A DNA stretch of 64,000 bases from Liopterus haemorrhoidalis (taxonomy: Eukaryota > Arthropoda > Insecta > Coleoptera > Dytiscidae). The stretch spans positions 42,064,250 to 42,128,249 of the forward strand of contig OZ020616.1 in NCBI GenBank assembly GCA_963971575.1, read 5' to 3'. The notes beneath the pieces were generated by a model. It searched no databases, was not told the DNA's origin, and saw only the letters and a program-made list of their open reading frames with translations. How positions within the stretch are numbered: position 1 is the first letter of the stretch; every line of letters begins with the position of its first letter. This document shows, piece after piece, positions 33,671-44,923 of this stretch. Both the position numbers and the translations under genes were made by a program.

Positions 33671-34257
33671 TTGTTTATTGAATTTTTACATTGTTTAAAT
33701 TATTTTTTCAAAATTCTAGTTATATTTTGGCAAATGTTGCATTTAATTTTTAAAAGCGTAAATTTAATAGCCAGTGGAAATTGTTTAAATTATAATTTAA
33801 TTCTGTTTCAATGTACACGAAATCAGAGGGGCGGAACTTATAACAACCAATGGAAGCCATAGGCGCAATTTTTAAAATTCTAAATGAAACTTGCTATATA
33901 TACAAAAAAAAAAAAAATACTGCACATAATTAGAAACCTAAATAATGGTATTAGCCGTTCGAAGTAAAATTAACAAAAAAAATATTTTAATATAAAATTT
34001 GTTTTCGCATCCAAAATAATCATCATTCACTTACTAAATACCTGCAAAACCCTGAAATGTGTGAAAACTCACACTTCACATCAATTTTTTAACTTTGCTT
34101 CAATTCCTTAATGGGCTTTCCATGCAAAAAGGAATGCTTTATCAACACAAGGAGTCCACTTTTTCCATTGTAGCAAATAAACAAACTCTTATCCCCATCT
34201 ATACGCTGTTAAAAAATTATTAATTTACAGATCTACATGAAACTTAGCATGCATGTC

Positions 34258-34850
34258 TACAAAGAATGGAAAATGTCAGAAAAAAACTTCTTGAAGGTGT
34301 TCAACGACGAGCTACACGTATGCCTCCAGAACTTCGACATCTCCGCTATGAAGAACGTCTTGAAGTCTTGAACTTGCCGACCCTTACCCAGCGCAGATCT
34401 CGTGGAGACCTTATCCAGCGGTATCGCATCACCACTGGCAAATTCTCAACAGATATGTCCACACTATATTCACTCAGTCTCAACAGCGCAACGCGTGGAC
34501 ATAGACTGAAACTAAAACACGAGATCTACAAGAAGCAAAATAGGGAAAACTTTCTGTCCAACCGTGTCTTTGAGTTATGGAACTCTCTCTCTGAAGATAC
34601 TATTTCGGCGCCGACTATTAATTCTTTCAAGGCCAAGATCTCGCCCATGTTCGAATAAAGACTTTATATTAATATATTTTCACGCCGCAATATTTATATT
34701 TTGTATTTTATTTTATTTTATTTTATGTTTTTGTTTATCACTGTAATATTTATACTTTACACTGTACACTCTGTATTTTGTTTTTGTTTTATATATATTT
34801 TGAGCTTAACAAGCCATTTGGCTTCAGCTCTTATTGTAATAATAATAAAA
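34258..34850 (+). mobile_element. LINE 3' end (CR1-like), truncated
   Basis: Contains the C-terminal coding fragment listed next and an AT-rich 3' part (TTTTATTTTATTTTATTT), ending near GTAATAATAATAAAAT at about 34838-34850. Strongly 5'-truncated. Confidence 0.8.
34266..34658 (+). pseudogene. LINE reverse transcriptase, C-terminal 130 residues
   Basis: Uninterrupted frame with VQRRATRMPPELRHLRYEER, LEVLNLPTLTQRRSRGDLIQ, YRITTGKFSTDM, RGHRLKLKHE and FLSNRVFELWNSLSEDTI, ending SFKAKISPMFE. This is the post-polymerase domain of CR1-type LINEs. The 56052-56476 fragment belongs to a related LINE (STDMYTPS...RG/LGDRL). Only the C terminus is present; the ATG is internal. Confidence 0.88.
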
Positions 34851-35479
34851 TCACATCAAACTTGCGATCTGAGTGTCAAATCAAAGTCACTGACTTATCA
34901 AACACTCCTCGTACGTATATTCATCAGTCGATCCATAACCGCGTGCTGAGTTCCAATTTCGAAGGGGTTAACATTTCATAATTCCATAAATCCTTTTCTA
35001 TGAATTTCTGTGCACGGTAGGTACATTAATCCTAGAAAAATTCATTTGAGTTTAAATTTTCCAATCAAACAGTTTGGTGATATTTAATACATTAAAGATA
35101 TTACTTATTTACAGATAAAATAAAACAAAATGGTTTAATCCTAATCCCACAGGAACACATACGTCATAATCCAGAGTAAATATTTCTGTATCCGCTCATC
35201 GGTTTGTCATCAACGTTTATATAGTTTTGGGTATAAACTAATATATTATTAAAATATAAATGGCTTTTGTATTCATTTCAGTACACTATTAATTTATGCA
35301 TAGCTTTGGAAACAACAAATAATACATCTCTCACAACCACTGAAAATATGTTTATGAAAATTTTGAGGGATGACGTATTTTTTACATTTGTCGTCAGGCG
35401 CGCACATATAAAAATGGTATGGGGGGGGGGCGATTTTGAAAAACGCTCGTAATATAATACAGTAGGGAAGAGGGTTTAA
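34851..35479. other. AT-rich sequence, nothing recognised
   Basis: A run of nine or more G lies near 35421-35430. No gene or repeat pair identified. Confidence 0.4.
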
Positions 35480-35560
35480 ATATTAATATAATTTTGATCA
35501 TAATTTGATTTTGATGTTAGTAAAATAAGTGAATTTAATTTTCAGTTGCTTAGTTATTTT
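35480..35560 (+). repeat. Direct repeat flanking the RTE LINE (left copy)
   Basis: TTTTCAGTTGCTTAGTTATT and about 60 preceding bases (TTTGAT, AAAATAAGTGA and so on) recur at 37010-37100 with moderate divergence. The two copies bracket the RTE LINE. They may be the 3' ends of two tandem RTE copies rather than a target duplication, being too long for the latter. Confidence 0.6.
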
Positions 35561-36968
35561 GAGTCCTATGGAGCACCCACACCCACATGGAGCAAAGAGA
35601 TACACTGAAATGTTTCTATCGGGAACGGTTTGGCGTAAATTTTTTAAAATGGTTCCAGCTTTTCCCGTACGCATTCCCGTCCTTCTCTATTGACGTCGTC
35701 AGGTTAGTTTAGGTCTTCCAACGCGTCTTTTGCCCTGCGGGTTCCAGTAAAACGCTTGTTTTGCACTGTTGTCCGCTTCTCGCCTTATCATATGCGCATA
35801 GTGAAAGCTGGTTAGTACTAGCTAACTGCCAGCGTTGGCGTATGTCAGCCTGCGAGCAGGAATATTCAATAAGTTATCAAATATACCGCGCATAGTAGAG
35901 ACTGGCGCTGGTTTCGCAGAGCTGGCTGCCAGCACGAATCAGCGTCAGTGACAAGCTACCAGCATCCAGCAATAAGCAACCAGCTATCACTATGCGCGTA
36001 CCATAAGGATACTACCAATCCACTTCCTTTTACGCTTCTTGGTTCCTTTTTGGATCTCTGTTTGTTCTGTGAGCCTGCCATAGGGTCTTTATTAGTAATT
36101 GTATCTGGCCAGTGAATGCCTTCTATTGTCAACTGACAATAACTGAAGCGCCTCTAGTGAGATTTTGAGAAACTGACGGTTGTAGGATAGTCGAGTTTGT
36201 GACAACCATAGGAATATGTTCTTAGAAGTGGAAAAACAGTTAAAGACCATTTTAGAGTGTGTTCCCGTGTGTTTCAATAAATATCACATGAAGATACAAT
36301 TGAACCTGTCAAAAATATCCTTCCAAAGTCAGCCATGATGTGAATGCAGTAGCGCCTCTATCGGTAGTGTCAGATGCCAATAATACGCAAACATTTATTA
36401 ATAAATATTTGCTAATTTGCTGGTAATCGTTTTTGTGACTCAAAGGGTTACACATTTGTACAAAAGGACTGACATTACATTGCCGTTCAAAATACGCAGT
36501 TAATTTTTTCGAGCGATAACAGTCGAACGCTAGAGTTGAGCAAACTAAAGTCAAATCTTGTCTTACGTATTTTGGAATTTATATCAGCATGAGTTCCCCC
36601 ATTTTCAGTAATTATACTCCCTAAGTACCAGAACTCATCTATTTGATAACTATGTCATTTAATTGAAGTGGTTGGTACTGCTACTATATACTCTCATATC
36701 TTTAGTTTTCCCGATATTGATGTTTAACCCAATCTTGTTTGCAACTGTACATATTGCACTAAATTTTTCTTAGGTATCGTGAAAAGTTTGGGCAATCTGG
36801 CAGATATCGTACGCATAATCGTGGTCTTCCAATCAGTCGGTAAGTCCCGATTGTAGTCATCGGTCGCAGTTATTAAGAGTTAGCATAACTGCATCAAGTG
36901 CAAGCAGAAATAGTAGAGGTGACAGCACCCAACCCTGTTTGACACCGGTAGTATCGGGATTTGATCAC
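35561..36968 (-). pseudogene. RTE-type LINE reverse transcriptase, decayed
   Basis: Minus strand, mostly one frame with scattered stops: TGVKQGWVLSPLLFLLALDA near 36900, LEDHDYAYDICQIAQTFHD near 36800, GLNINIGKTKDMRVYS near 36700, YLGSIITENGGTHADINSK near 36600, FINKCLRIIGI near 36410, KRKRKWIGSIL near 36020, then after a MITE insertion QAFYWNPQGKRRVGRPKLT near 35740. Order and motifs fit the RTE clade. The catalytic C-box, normally YADD, reads YAYD, so one catalytic Asp is lost. No endonuclease present. Confidence 0.85.
35783..36009. mobile_element. MITE inserted in the RTE LINE
   Basis: CCTTATCATATGCGCATAGTG at the left and the inverse of CCTTATGGTACGCGCATAGTG at the right enclose about 227 bp. 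GCTGGT/CCAGC motifs recur inside. On the minus strand the LINE coding sequence stops at KWIGSIL and resumes at READNSAKQAFYWNPQGK, so the MITE interrupts the coding DNA. A clear target duplication was not found. Confidence 0.7.
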
Positions 36969-37009
36969 CTACTCCACCTTTGGACTTCTATGCTGGTAGA
37001 ATCTCTGTA

Positions 37010-37100
37010 TTAATATTAATGTTATTTTAATCATAACTTGATTTTAACGTTAATAAAATAAAGTGATTTTCATTTTCAGTTGCTTAGTTATTTAGTTTTG
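37010..37100 (+). repeat. Direct repeat flanking the RTE LINE (right copy)
   Basis: Partner of 35480-35560, sharing TTTTCAGTTGCTTAGTTATT and the preceding AT-rich block with several substitutions. Confidence 0.6.
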
Positions 37101-37225
37101 ATTAAATAAGTATATGAGTTTTTGGTCTTTGGGGGATCTAGATCCGAGAACCCCTTTCTTGTGTGCGCCTGGTTGTCGTAGAGGCACTGAAGTGAAATTA
37201 AAGAGGTTCAACATTATATAACGAC

Positions 37226-37398
37226 CAGTGTCGTACGCAGAAAATCATTTCGGAGGGGAATATTTCACAAAATCGGAATTTTATACGTATTGAAAAGGGT
37301 GCAGTTTTGAAATGCGGTAATTATAATTTTAGTACTTTTAGAATTTTCGGGGGAGGGGAGAATTATCCTTCTAATCCCCCCACCTGCGTACGCTACTG
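37226..37398. mobile_element. hAT-like MITE, 173 bp, exact 8-bp duplication
   Basis: The ends are CAGTGTCGTACGCAG and the inverse of CAGTAGCGTACGCAG. ATAACGAC flanks both sides (37218-37225, 37399-37406), a perfect 8-bp target duplication typical of hAT. Subterminal G-rich and C-rich stretches (GGAGGGG, CCCCCC). No coding. Confidence 0.85.
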
Positions 37399-37406
37399 AT
37401 AACGAC

Positions 37407-38344
37407 TACGCCGAATCGCCAAAAACTTTAAAAAACATCTAAAAGAAACTGACATGGAACAAAAGGAAATAAACAAAACACCTGAAAAGTACTGATACTT
37501 AACAGAGTATTGACGTCTTACATGAACACCATGAAGGGCAAAAATTAACTCCAGAGTTCATTGAACCAAGAAAAGAGGAAGAAAAATTGATTTGTAGACA
37601 TTTTTAAGTATTGTAGCCAATAAAAATGTACATTAATTTTATAATTTATGTGAAATAATAGTAAAATACATTATTAAAATCAGTAATAAGATGTTAATAA
37701 AAATTTTAATTTCCAATTCTCCATAAAAATGTACAAATAAAAATCTTATTAACAACGTCTCCTATAACTTTTTTAACAACAATTTTTATCATGATATAAA
37801 TCTGAATACTAGTATAAAACACAAAAATTCATAAAAAAATTTCTATTATAAATTTTATCGTGATAGTCATAATTTTTGTCACAGACGTGTAAAAACAGGA
37901 AAGATAGGAATTAAGAAATTGGAAAACGCACAAAAAGGTGGCGCTTAAGAGAAACAAAGGGAAAAAAGTTCTAAAACTTTCGTAATCGCAAAATAAATAG
38001 CGATACAAACAAGTTTGGAAAAGAAAAATTTTGGAAAAAACGATTTGGAAAAAAATATACTCGCAAGTAACGCTGGGTTTAGGGTTGACTAGACATTCTC
38101 TGCTGCTTTAAGATAATGTAAAAATAAATAATAATTTAATATGCTTCAGTTTGATTATTGATAACAAAGCTTAAAAAGTGTAATTTATCATCAGTATTGA
38201 AAAAACTAAATATCCCATTGTCAATAGATAGTCATGAAAAAATCTCCTGTAGATAAATTGATAGATCTTTGACCAAGTTTTTACTTTCAAATATCTGGGT
38301 ATTATGCTGAATCATGGTATATCCGAATCAGAATCAAACAAAAA
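37407..38344. other. AT-rich sequence, nothing recognised
   Basis: Lys-rich short translations only. No convincing family motif, inverted repeat or tandem repeat. Confidence 0.4.
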
Positions 38345-39275
38345 AATTGATGTGAAGTGTGAATTTTCACACATTTCAGGGTTTCGCAGATATAGTAAAA
38401 AAAAATTTTGTGAATTTTAATTCGAATACCTAATAACGTTATTTAGATTTCTAAATATGTGCAGTATTTTTATTTTATGGCAAGGTTCATTAAGATTTTG
38501 AAAATTGGTTGTTTAAGTCTTAAGCTCCACCCTCTGATTTCGTATACATTCAAACATAGAATTAAATTATAATTTCAACACTTCCCGCTGGTTATTAAGT
38601 TTACGCTTAAAAATTAAATGCAATATTTGCCAAAATATAACTATAATTTTGACAAAATAATTTAAAGAAAATAAAAATGCAAAACAAAAACAAAAAAATA
38701 AAATTGACAGGAAGCGAACCGTATTTTGCAACTTAGGAAGCTATAACGCGAATCAGTAGACTACGGACGTTTACTCATTTACTGTGTTACATAGCGAATT
38801 AAATATTTTACATATTTTAGTCAAAAACACAAAAAATGCGTTATTTTGCGAAAACATAATCTGATCAAAAATTCCTGTTGTACTATTCCGGTTCACACCA
38901 ATGTACATTACTTAGAATTTTTTCAGATTTTTATTTTAAACCATCTGAGCTACAGGGTATGGGACAAATTCTTTTTTGCACAATTTTGGTAAAAATCGCA
39001 TCAAAATAATTTACATTTGCAATAATAAAATTTTGATCGTTAATCACGTACTAAGGGCTTTCATATGATACCCTCCTCAGAATTTAAAAAAAATATATAT
39101 TTTTTTTTCGATGAGCACATATTTGTTTATATTTTTAGGGGGACATGTTTTTTTAGATGTTTTAATATTTTTCCTATGTGCGGGTCAAAGAGTTGTGTAA
39201 GCATGGCAAATTTCAACCCTCTACCGAACAGGCAGACAGACAGACGACAAAATAATGGTAAAGAGTTTTATGGTC
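38345..39275 (-). repeat. Dispersed repeat family D, minus-oriented copy
   Basis: Starts TTGATGTGAAGTGTGAATTT with the terminal hairpin and ends in a short ACAGACAGACAG-type run followed by GACAAAATAATGG. Landmarks and order match the inverse of 32601-34095, without the internal 372-bp duplication and with little tetranucleotide expansion. Confidence 0.8.
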
Positions 39276-41073
39276 ATATCACAAATGTTAACTTTTCACG
39301 ATTTTGGATACTGTGCTTTTGAAACTCAAAATTGAGATTTTCGATAAGTGAATACAAGAGACAATATCGTCCATTGGGAAGACATCGCATGTTGACAGAA
39401 AATCTAGTTAGTATTAGTGTACAAGATACCTGGAAGAATCTAACACTCAACAAAACAAAATTCAAGATTTTTGTGAGAGTGAGTCAATCTGACGGAAAAT
39501 AAAAAAGCAGAGAGGGGGAAAAAGAAAAGAAAGACAGGGAGAAAGAGATAGACAGAGAGAGAGAGAGAGAGAGAGGCAGGGACAGATAACAGTGGTACAC
39601 TAAAAACTAGTGAAAATTGTAAATTGTGGTTGAACAAATAATAAAAAGATGGTTTCAGCAGTTACAGCTTTTTTATATCTTGTCAAATCTGAAACGTATC
39701 TACGTACATGTTTTTAATCCAGGTATTTTATATACCCATTTACATCACATAATGTAACTGGCATTTGTTTCATTATTGTGTAACTGATCATTACAGATAT
39801 GGTCTCATGAAACGACCCCAAAATTTGCAGTATAACCCAATAATTTGAGAGTTACGCCGCAATATTGCGCTATATAACATAACGATTCGAAAGAATTACT
39901 GTTTTCACGTTGTAATCCCTGTAACTACATGTTCAATGTGCGTATCCATTTTAAATAAAAAATAATTGCTTTTTATTATTGCTATCACGCTGTATAAATA
40001 ATGTTTAAAAAAATTATTGAAATAACGATAATACGATTTTGACTGGAATGTAATATTAGTTTTAAATATTCAAATTAAAATTTTATAAATACGGTTAAAA
40101 ATTATAGTTTTGAAAATTAAATTTTCACAATATATATGGTTTAATTATTTAATAATGTTGAAAATATTTTTATAATTCAAATCATAAATCTTTTATTTAT
40201 ATCACTATTAAAACTTGGATTTAATATTGTTTCAACTAAAAATTTAGTTTCAATAGAAATTTTATAACGATATATTAACTGAAATTCGTAAATTTTTAAA
40301 AGGACGTGTTTTTTAAAATCCCAGTGATATAATATTTTTCATAAATCTAGTTTTAAATTGTCGCTTGGGGTGTAAGATATCCCTTTCTGCACGGAAATAT
40401 CTGGATTAAATCCCAAAGGATGCCGAATTATTTATATAATTCTACCGAGATGTCGCTTTGCCAACTAGGACGTATCAAGGTGCTCTTGACACAGAAAAAA
40501 GCTAGTTGTAGAGCATGGGTGCTCAATTATAGATGAAAGCCGCGGGTCAATTTGGAAATTTGATACATGTCGCGGGTTCTACAATAGGCAAATCTTTTTA
40601 GAAGCAACAGCTAAGAAAGAGACTATTTATTCAGTAAATCAATTAAAAGTATTTAAAACACAAGTTTCATAAAGCATGAATTTGCCGCACGCGTTGAGGT
40701 TAATCGACAAGTGCGGCAGAAAGCCTTATTTAACGACTCTTTGACATTTTTGTGTCATTCTTAATAATACAAATGAGACATTTCTTAAATTTACTGTCTT
40801 CCAAAAATTTAAAAATGTATTATAAATTTTATTATTCACAATAAATGTAACTTAATGATAAATACCAACAAGAAACGAAGTAACTTAGCCAAGCTCTGTT
40901 TTCGTGACAATCTAAAAATACGTAACTCCGGTTTGGTTCCGGTTAAACCAAAGAAATGATCTATAGCAGTTGGACGGATTGATTTGATAGTTTTATATTT
41001 TTCAAGGATGATCGCTGGCAATTTTTGCAGGTTTTTGTATCCATTTTAACAATTTTATGAAATAAAATATTGA
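39276..41073. other. AT-rich sequence; (AG)n; possible hAT scrap
   Basis: An (AG)n run lies at about 39555-39574. GAGCATGGGTGCTCAATTAT near 40518 and two GCGGGT motifs near 40540-40575 resemble decayed hAT-type ends. No gene recognised. Confidence 0.4.
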
Positions 41074-41208
41074 TGCCTGGTTGCATAAAAGTCTTAAAAC
41101 TAGATGTAAGCTAAAACTTGATGTAAAACAAAAGATTACCTACCAACGCAATGTATTTTATTGAGTTTTAGTCTATATCTAGTTTTAAGACTTTTATGTA
41201 ACCGGGCA
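41074..41208. mobile_element. MITE, 135 bp, long inverted repeats
   Basis: TGCCTGGTTGCATAAAAG followed by TCTTAAAACTAGAT is mirrored at the other end (TGCCCGGTTACATAAAAG inverted), about 45 bp per arm. The ends resemble the Harbinger-type ends at 6986 and 14703. Flanks are TGA and TTA, so the target duplication has decayed. Confidence 0.65.
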
Positions 41209-41496
41209 TTAGTGTGATAATCAGCGGCGGTGAAAGGCAGGGGCGACAGGGGCACAGGCCCAGGGCGCCAAAACAAACGCTTAGATATACATATTCTAAG
41301 TTTTTATTAAGTTTTTCTATTTTTATTTAGATCAAAAATATAAATTTTCATTTCTATATTAGTCTCGTGCATATTAAATACAAAATTAAATTTAAAGATA
41401 TGCACATTTATTGATTACCGTATTTTTCGGACCATAAGACGCACCGGACGATAAGACGCACCCCAAATTTACGGGACATTTTTTAGAAAAAGTATT

Positions 41497-42270
41497 TATA
41501 ATAATAATAATAATAATAATATCTTTATTTCCGTCAATGATAATACATTATGGAATTGTCACAAGATTCTACTCGTAATACAAAGATAAAGTTTGATACA
41601 ATAAGTAAAGTTGAGAAAAAAATAACATAATAATTAAATGTACAAGTTAAGAAAAAAACAATTATTAATTACTCATATAAAAATAAATAGTACATCCATA
41701 ATTACATTAACTTTGCTCTGTTAGTTTACACAACAATTACCACTTAGCTCTTCCAACACAAACATAAATATATCCTAGGATAATGGGTCATCAATGTACT
41801 CATTAATAGAGTAATATGCTTTATTAACTAAAATCTCTTTTATTTTTCTTTTAAAGCTGTTTAAACCTAAACTCTTTAATTCTTCACTAAGATTATTAAA
41901 GAGCTTCGGGCCCCAGTAACTAGTACTATTTTTGCTAGATTTAAGTCTGAGCTTAGGGATTTTTAGGTTGTTACCATACCTAGTTACAATCCTATCACCC
42001 GGATTTATTTTAATAAAGTTTAAGGCATGTTGTTTGACATAAATTAAGTAATAGTATATATACATACAGGGGACAGTTAATATTTTTAATGTTTTAAAAT
42101 AAAGTCTGCAGGAAGACATGTTATTTAAAATGCATAAGATTCTTATGGCTTTCTTTTGCGCTATGAAAACATCTTTGGCGGAAGGGGATGCTTCCCATAA
42201 CAGAATGCCATAAGAAAGCTGGCTGTTAATAAGGGAATGATACGCTACTATAGCTTTTATATCATTATTA
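41497..42270 (-). mobile_element. 5'-truncated LINE inserted in the pogo element
   Basis: The minus-strand coding runs AIVAYHSLINSQLSYGILLW, then FIAQKKAIRILC, LTVPCMYIYYYLIY, GPKLFNNLSEELKSLGLN and FKRKIKEILVNKAYYSINEY, to a stop near 41775. An AT-rich 3' region and an (ATT)n tail follow (AAT repeats at 41498-41521 on the plus strand). It is the C-terminal third of the same LINE group as 8470-10500. The coding frame runs straight on from pogo sequence at its 5' junction, near 42265. Confidence 0.85.
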
Positions 42271-42467
42271 TGATAACTTGTACCACCAACATAATGTTCA
42301 TCTGCACTTTCAGTACTATCACACTTCTCGTTAATGTCACTGTTCGTATTATTTTCCTCTGAACTATTGTTGTCAATCTCTTCAAAAACCAAGTCATCTT
42401 CGATACTATCCAGTGCGTTGCTTGTATCGCATTTCTTAAAAGACTTTATAATTATCTTGTCTTTTAC
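42271..42467 (-). pseudogene. pogo-type transposase, extreme C-terminal part
   Basis: The minus strand reads KDKIIIKSFKKC, then SNALDSIEDDLVFEEI and an acidic Asn/Ser/Glu-rich tail (EENNTNSDINEKC). IIKSFK.C.ISNALDG.ED is the conserved C-terminal signature of pogo-type DDE transposases. The 205-codon ORF at 41775-42392 is a chimera of this tail with the LINE, created by insertion, and is not a natural fusion gene. Confidence 0.85.
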
Positions 42468-44537
42468 TAGTCCAGTAACCTAGTACATCATAAGTTGCAT
42501 CAAGTGGGGGTAGTTAGTTTCGTTTTTTTTTTCTTGTATGGGTTGTGCCTGAGATGCAAAATCCAAGTTTTCGACCTCGTCAGCCTTCCGGAACCCTTTT
42601 GAATTTCGCAAAAACTGCTAAATTTTCGCACTCTTTTCGGTTTCTGCCCATTTTGACCATAAAGGAGCATGTTTTCGACAAACACCATTCTATGCATTTT
42701 TAAACTACATTAAATTTTCTACAATTTGAGACCAAAATGGGCTCGGTAGTCTTAATAGTTTCCGAGATACAGCTTTTCAAGGTTTGAAATAATCTCCAAA
42801 CTTGAAAATTGTATGCTATATCATGCTCATGGGCACTGTTTATTTTTAGAAGGGAAAACTACTCCTTATTGTCAAAAATTATAAAATAACATTGCAAAAC
42901 CTTATATTGCTGCCGAAAATACTGGTTATGTAGATGTTTCGAAAAAAATATTATTGGTTTTTTAAACATAGCTCCTTCATTTTTAGTGATAGAAAGTTTT
43001 TTCAAAAACGATTTTGTAGGGCTTTTCAAGAGCTATAAGACTATGTAAATTAAATTCCTTAAGATCCCTTAGTTTTTAAATGGGGTGAGTTTGAAGGGCT
43101 CGAATAAGGTGGTGTTCGCTTGTAAATAGAGGTTTTAAACGGCTATATCTCGCCAAATATTCCCTGTACAGAAAATATATGTACAGGGAAATTTAAGTCA
43201 TTAAAAAAGCTACAATTTAGTGCTCTATCATTTTTTTTGTATCTCCAGTAATTTCGGAGATATTTTAAAGAAAAGGGTGAAAAATACGAAATCGCAAAAA
43301 ATCGTTTTTTCTTTAAACTCCAATTTTTCTAAAATTAGGCATTTTAAATTGGTCAAACTTCTTGGGTGTACTGAAAATACATATATGAAGAGAACCACAG
43401 AAGGGTGAGGATCAATTTTAATTAGGGGGGTAAATAGGGGGTTGTTTTCACTGATTTTTTCGTAGAAAAAAGTAGGTACCGACCTTATTTTGATCATAAG
43501 TCGCTTAATTTTTATACTAGAGACTTATTTTTTTTGTTTGAAAGGTATAATCAAATATTTTAAAAAAGATTCAATGAGTTTTCTTCGAAAAATGCAAATT
43601 TTTCCTGTTATTTGACTTTATCTTTCAAATTATGCATTTGGCGAAAAAAAGTTAACCATTAACATGCCGTATCTCGGTTCGTATTGGTCGTAGAAAAATA
43701 ATAAAAAAAGGATTTTTTTTTTTTTAAAGCTACATTTTTGCTTTCTACAGTTTTTTTGATAAAATGCATATTTTTCGAGTTATTCGCAAAAAACTTTTTA
43801 AAAACATCGATTTTTTCGTCGAAAAACTGTTACACTCGTATTGTAGTTGAAAGTTACCATTATTTATAATAATTAATTCTTACCCACATGCTATAGATAC
43901 CATTACTTCTATTTATTAATGCTTACCAACTTTCATGTGCGGTGTATTTATATTATGACAAGGTTTTACCTTGGGACATTGAATATATAATTTTTCATTT
44001 CAGGCGATTAAGGACGATGAAGAAAACGGTGAACAGTGACTTCCCTCCACCCATACCACCCTTCCTCCTCCTCCCCCACCTTCAAAATATTAAATTGAAT
44101 AAATGTTTACTTCACTGACTCATGTTAGACAGGTTGTTGAAGATATAAAGGCAATTGTATATGATGAAACATGAAAATTAGCATAAAATTTTCAAGTTTG
44201 GAGATTTTTTCAAATTTTGAAAAGCTGTATCTCAGAAACTATTGAAGCTACTGAACCCATTCTGGTCTTAAATTGTAGCAAATTTAATCTAGTTTAAAAA
44301 TGCATTGAATAATGTTTGCCAAAAACGTGTTCCTTTATGGTCACAATGGTAAGAAACCTAAAAAAGTTCGAAAATTTAGTAGTTTTTGAGAAATTCAAAA
44401 GTGTTCCGGAGGGCTGCCGAGGTTGAAAACTTGAATTTTGCATCTCAGGCATATCCCATACAAGAAAAAATGACGAAACTAACTACCCCCACTTGATGCA
44501 ACTTTTGCCCCATAATCATGACAAGGTTACTGGACTA
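42468..44537. mobile_element. 2.07-kb element with inverted repeats of about 365 bp
   Basis: The left arm (42468-~42832) and right arm (~44160-44537) are inverted copies starting TAGTCCAGTAACC and sharing TTGCATCAAGTGGGGGTAG, AACTACTAAATTTTCG-like and AGATACAGCTTTTCAA strings. TAC lies on both sides (42465-42467, 44538-44540). Removing the element plus one TAC rejoins the pogo transposase in frame (KNSWKAV then KDKIIIKSF), which fixes both ends. The AT-rich interior shows no transposase. Superfamily unknown. Confidence 0.85.
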
Positions 44538-44540
44538 TAC

Positions 44541-44660
44541 AGCTTTCCATGAATTTTTTACCCAGGTATTTCTGAAATTGTCCATTTCGTACATCCTGTT
44601 GCCGTAACATCGTGATTTGACTTTATCATTCGTTTCTTCAACACTTACCGTATACATTTT
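44541..44660 (-). pseudogene. pogo-type transposase fragment upstream of the insertion
   Basis: The minus strand reads FRNTWVKNSWKAV directly before the inserted element. WV..SW.AV before IIIKSFK is the usual pogo arrangement. Further upstream the sequence no longer shows family motifs and the TTAA MITE follows. Confidence 0.75.
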
Positions 44661-44664
44661 TTAA

Positions 44665-44923
44665 GGCCCGGTCTTTCCACCTTCAGATAAAGTTCCAGGT
44701 AACTATCTGACAGATATGGTTATTTGTAACTTCATCTGCTGAATAAATGTCAATACCAGTCAGTGAATTCAATACGTCAGTCTCATTATCCGTTAGATAA
44801 CTATCTGATAGATACATTTGTATAGAAAGAAGGGATCACATTTACTCAGCAGATGAAGTGAAAAATAACCTTATCTGTCAGATAGTTACCTGGAAGTTTA
44901 TCTGAAAGTGGAAAAACTGGGCC
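44665..44923. mobile_element. MITE flanked by TTAA, 259 bp
   Basis: The ends GGCCCGGTCTTTCCACC and, inverted, GGCCCAGTTTTTCCAC continue into arms of 60-90 bp sharing GTAACTATCTGACAGATA. TTAA lies on both sides (44661-44664, 44924-44927), the target used by piggyBac-type elements. The end sequence also resembles the Harbinger-like MITEs, so the superfamily is open. Non-coding. Confidence 0.75.

Noticed and set aside
37440..37620. Exon-like Glu/Lys-rich translation
   Set aside because: Several stops, no splice signals or family similarity that I can support.
41775..42392. Domesticated pogo-LINE fusion protein
   Set aside because: The join is explained by a 5'-truncated LINE inserting in pogo sequence; the pogo part is itself cut by another insertion.
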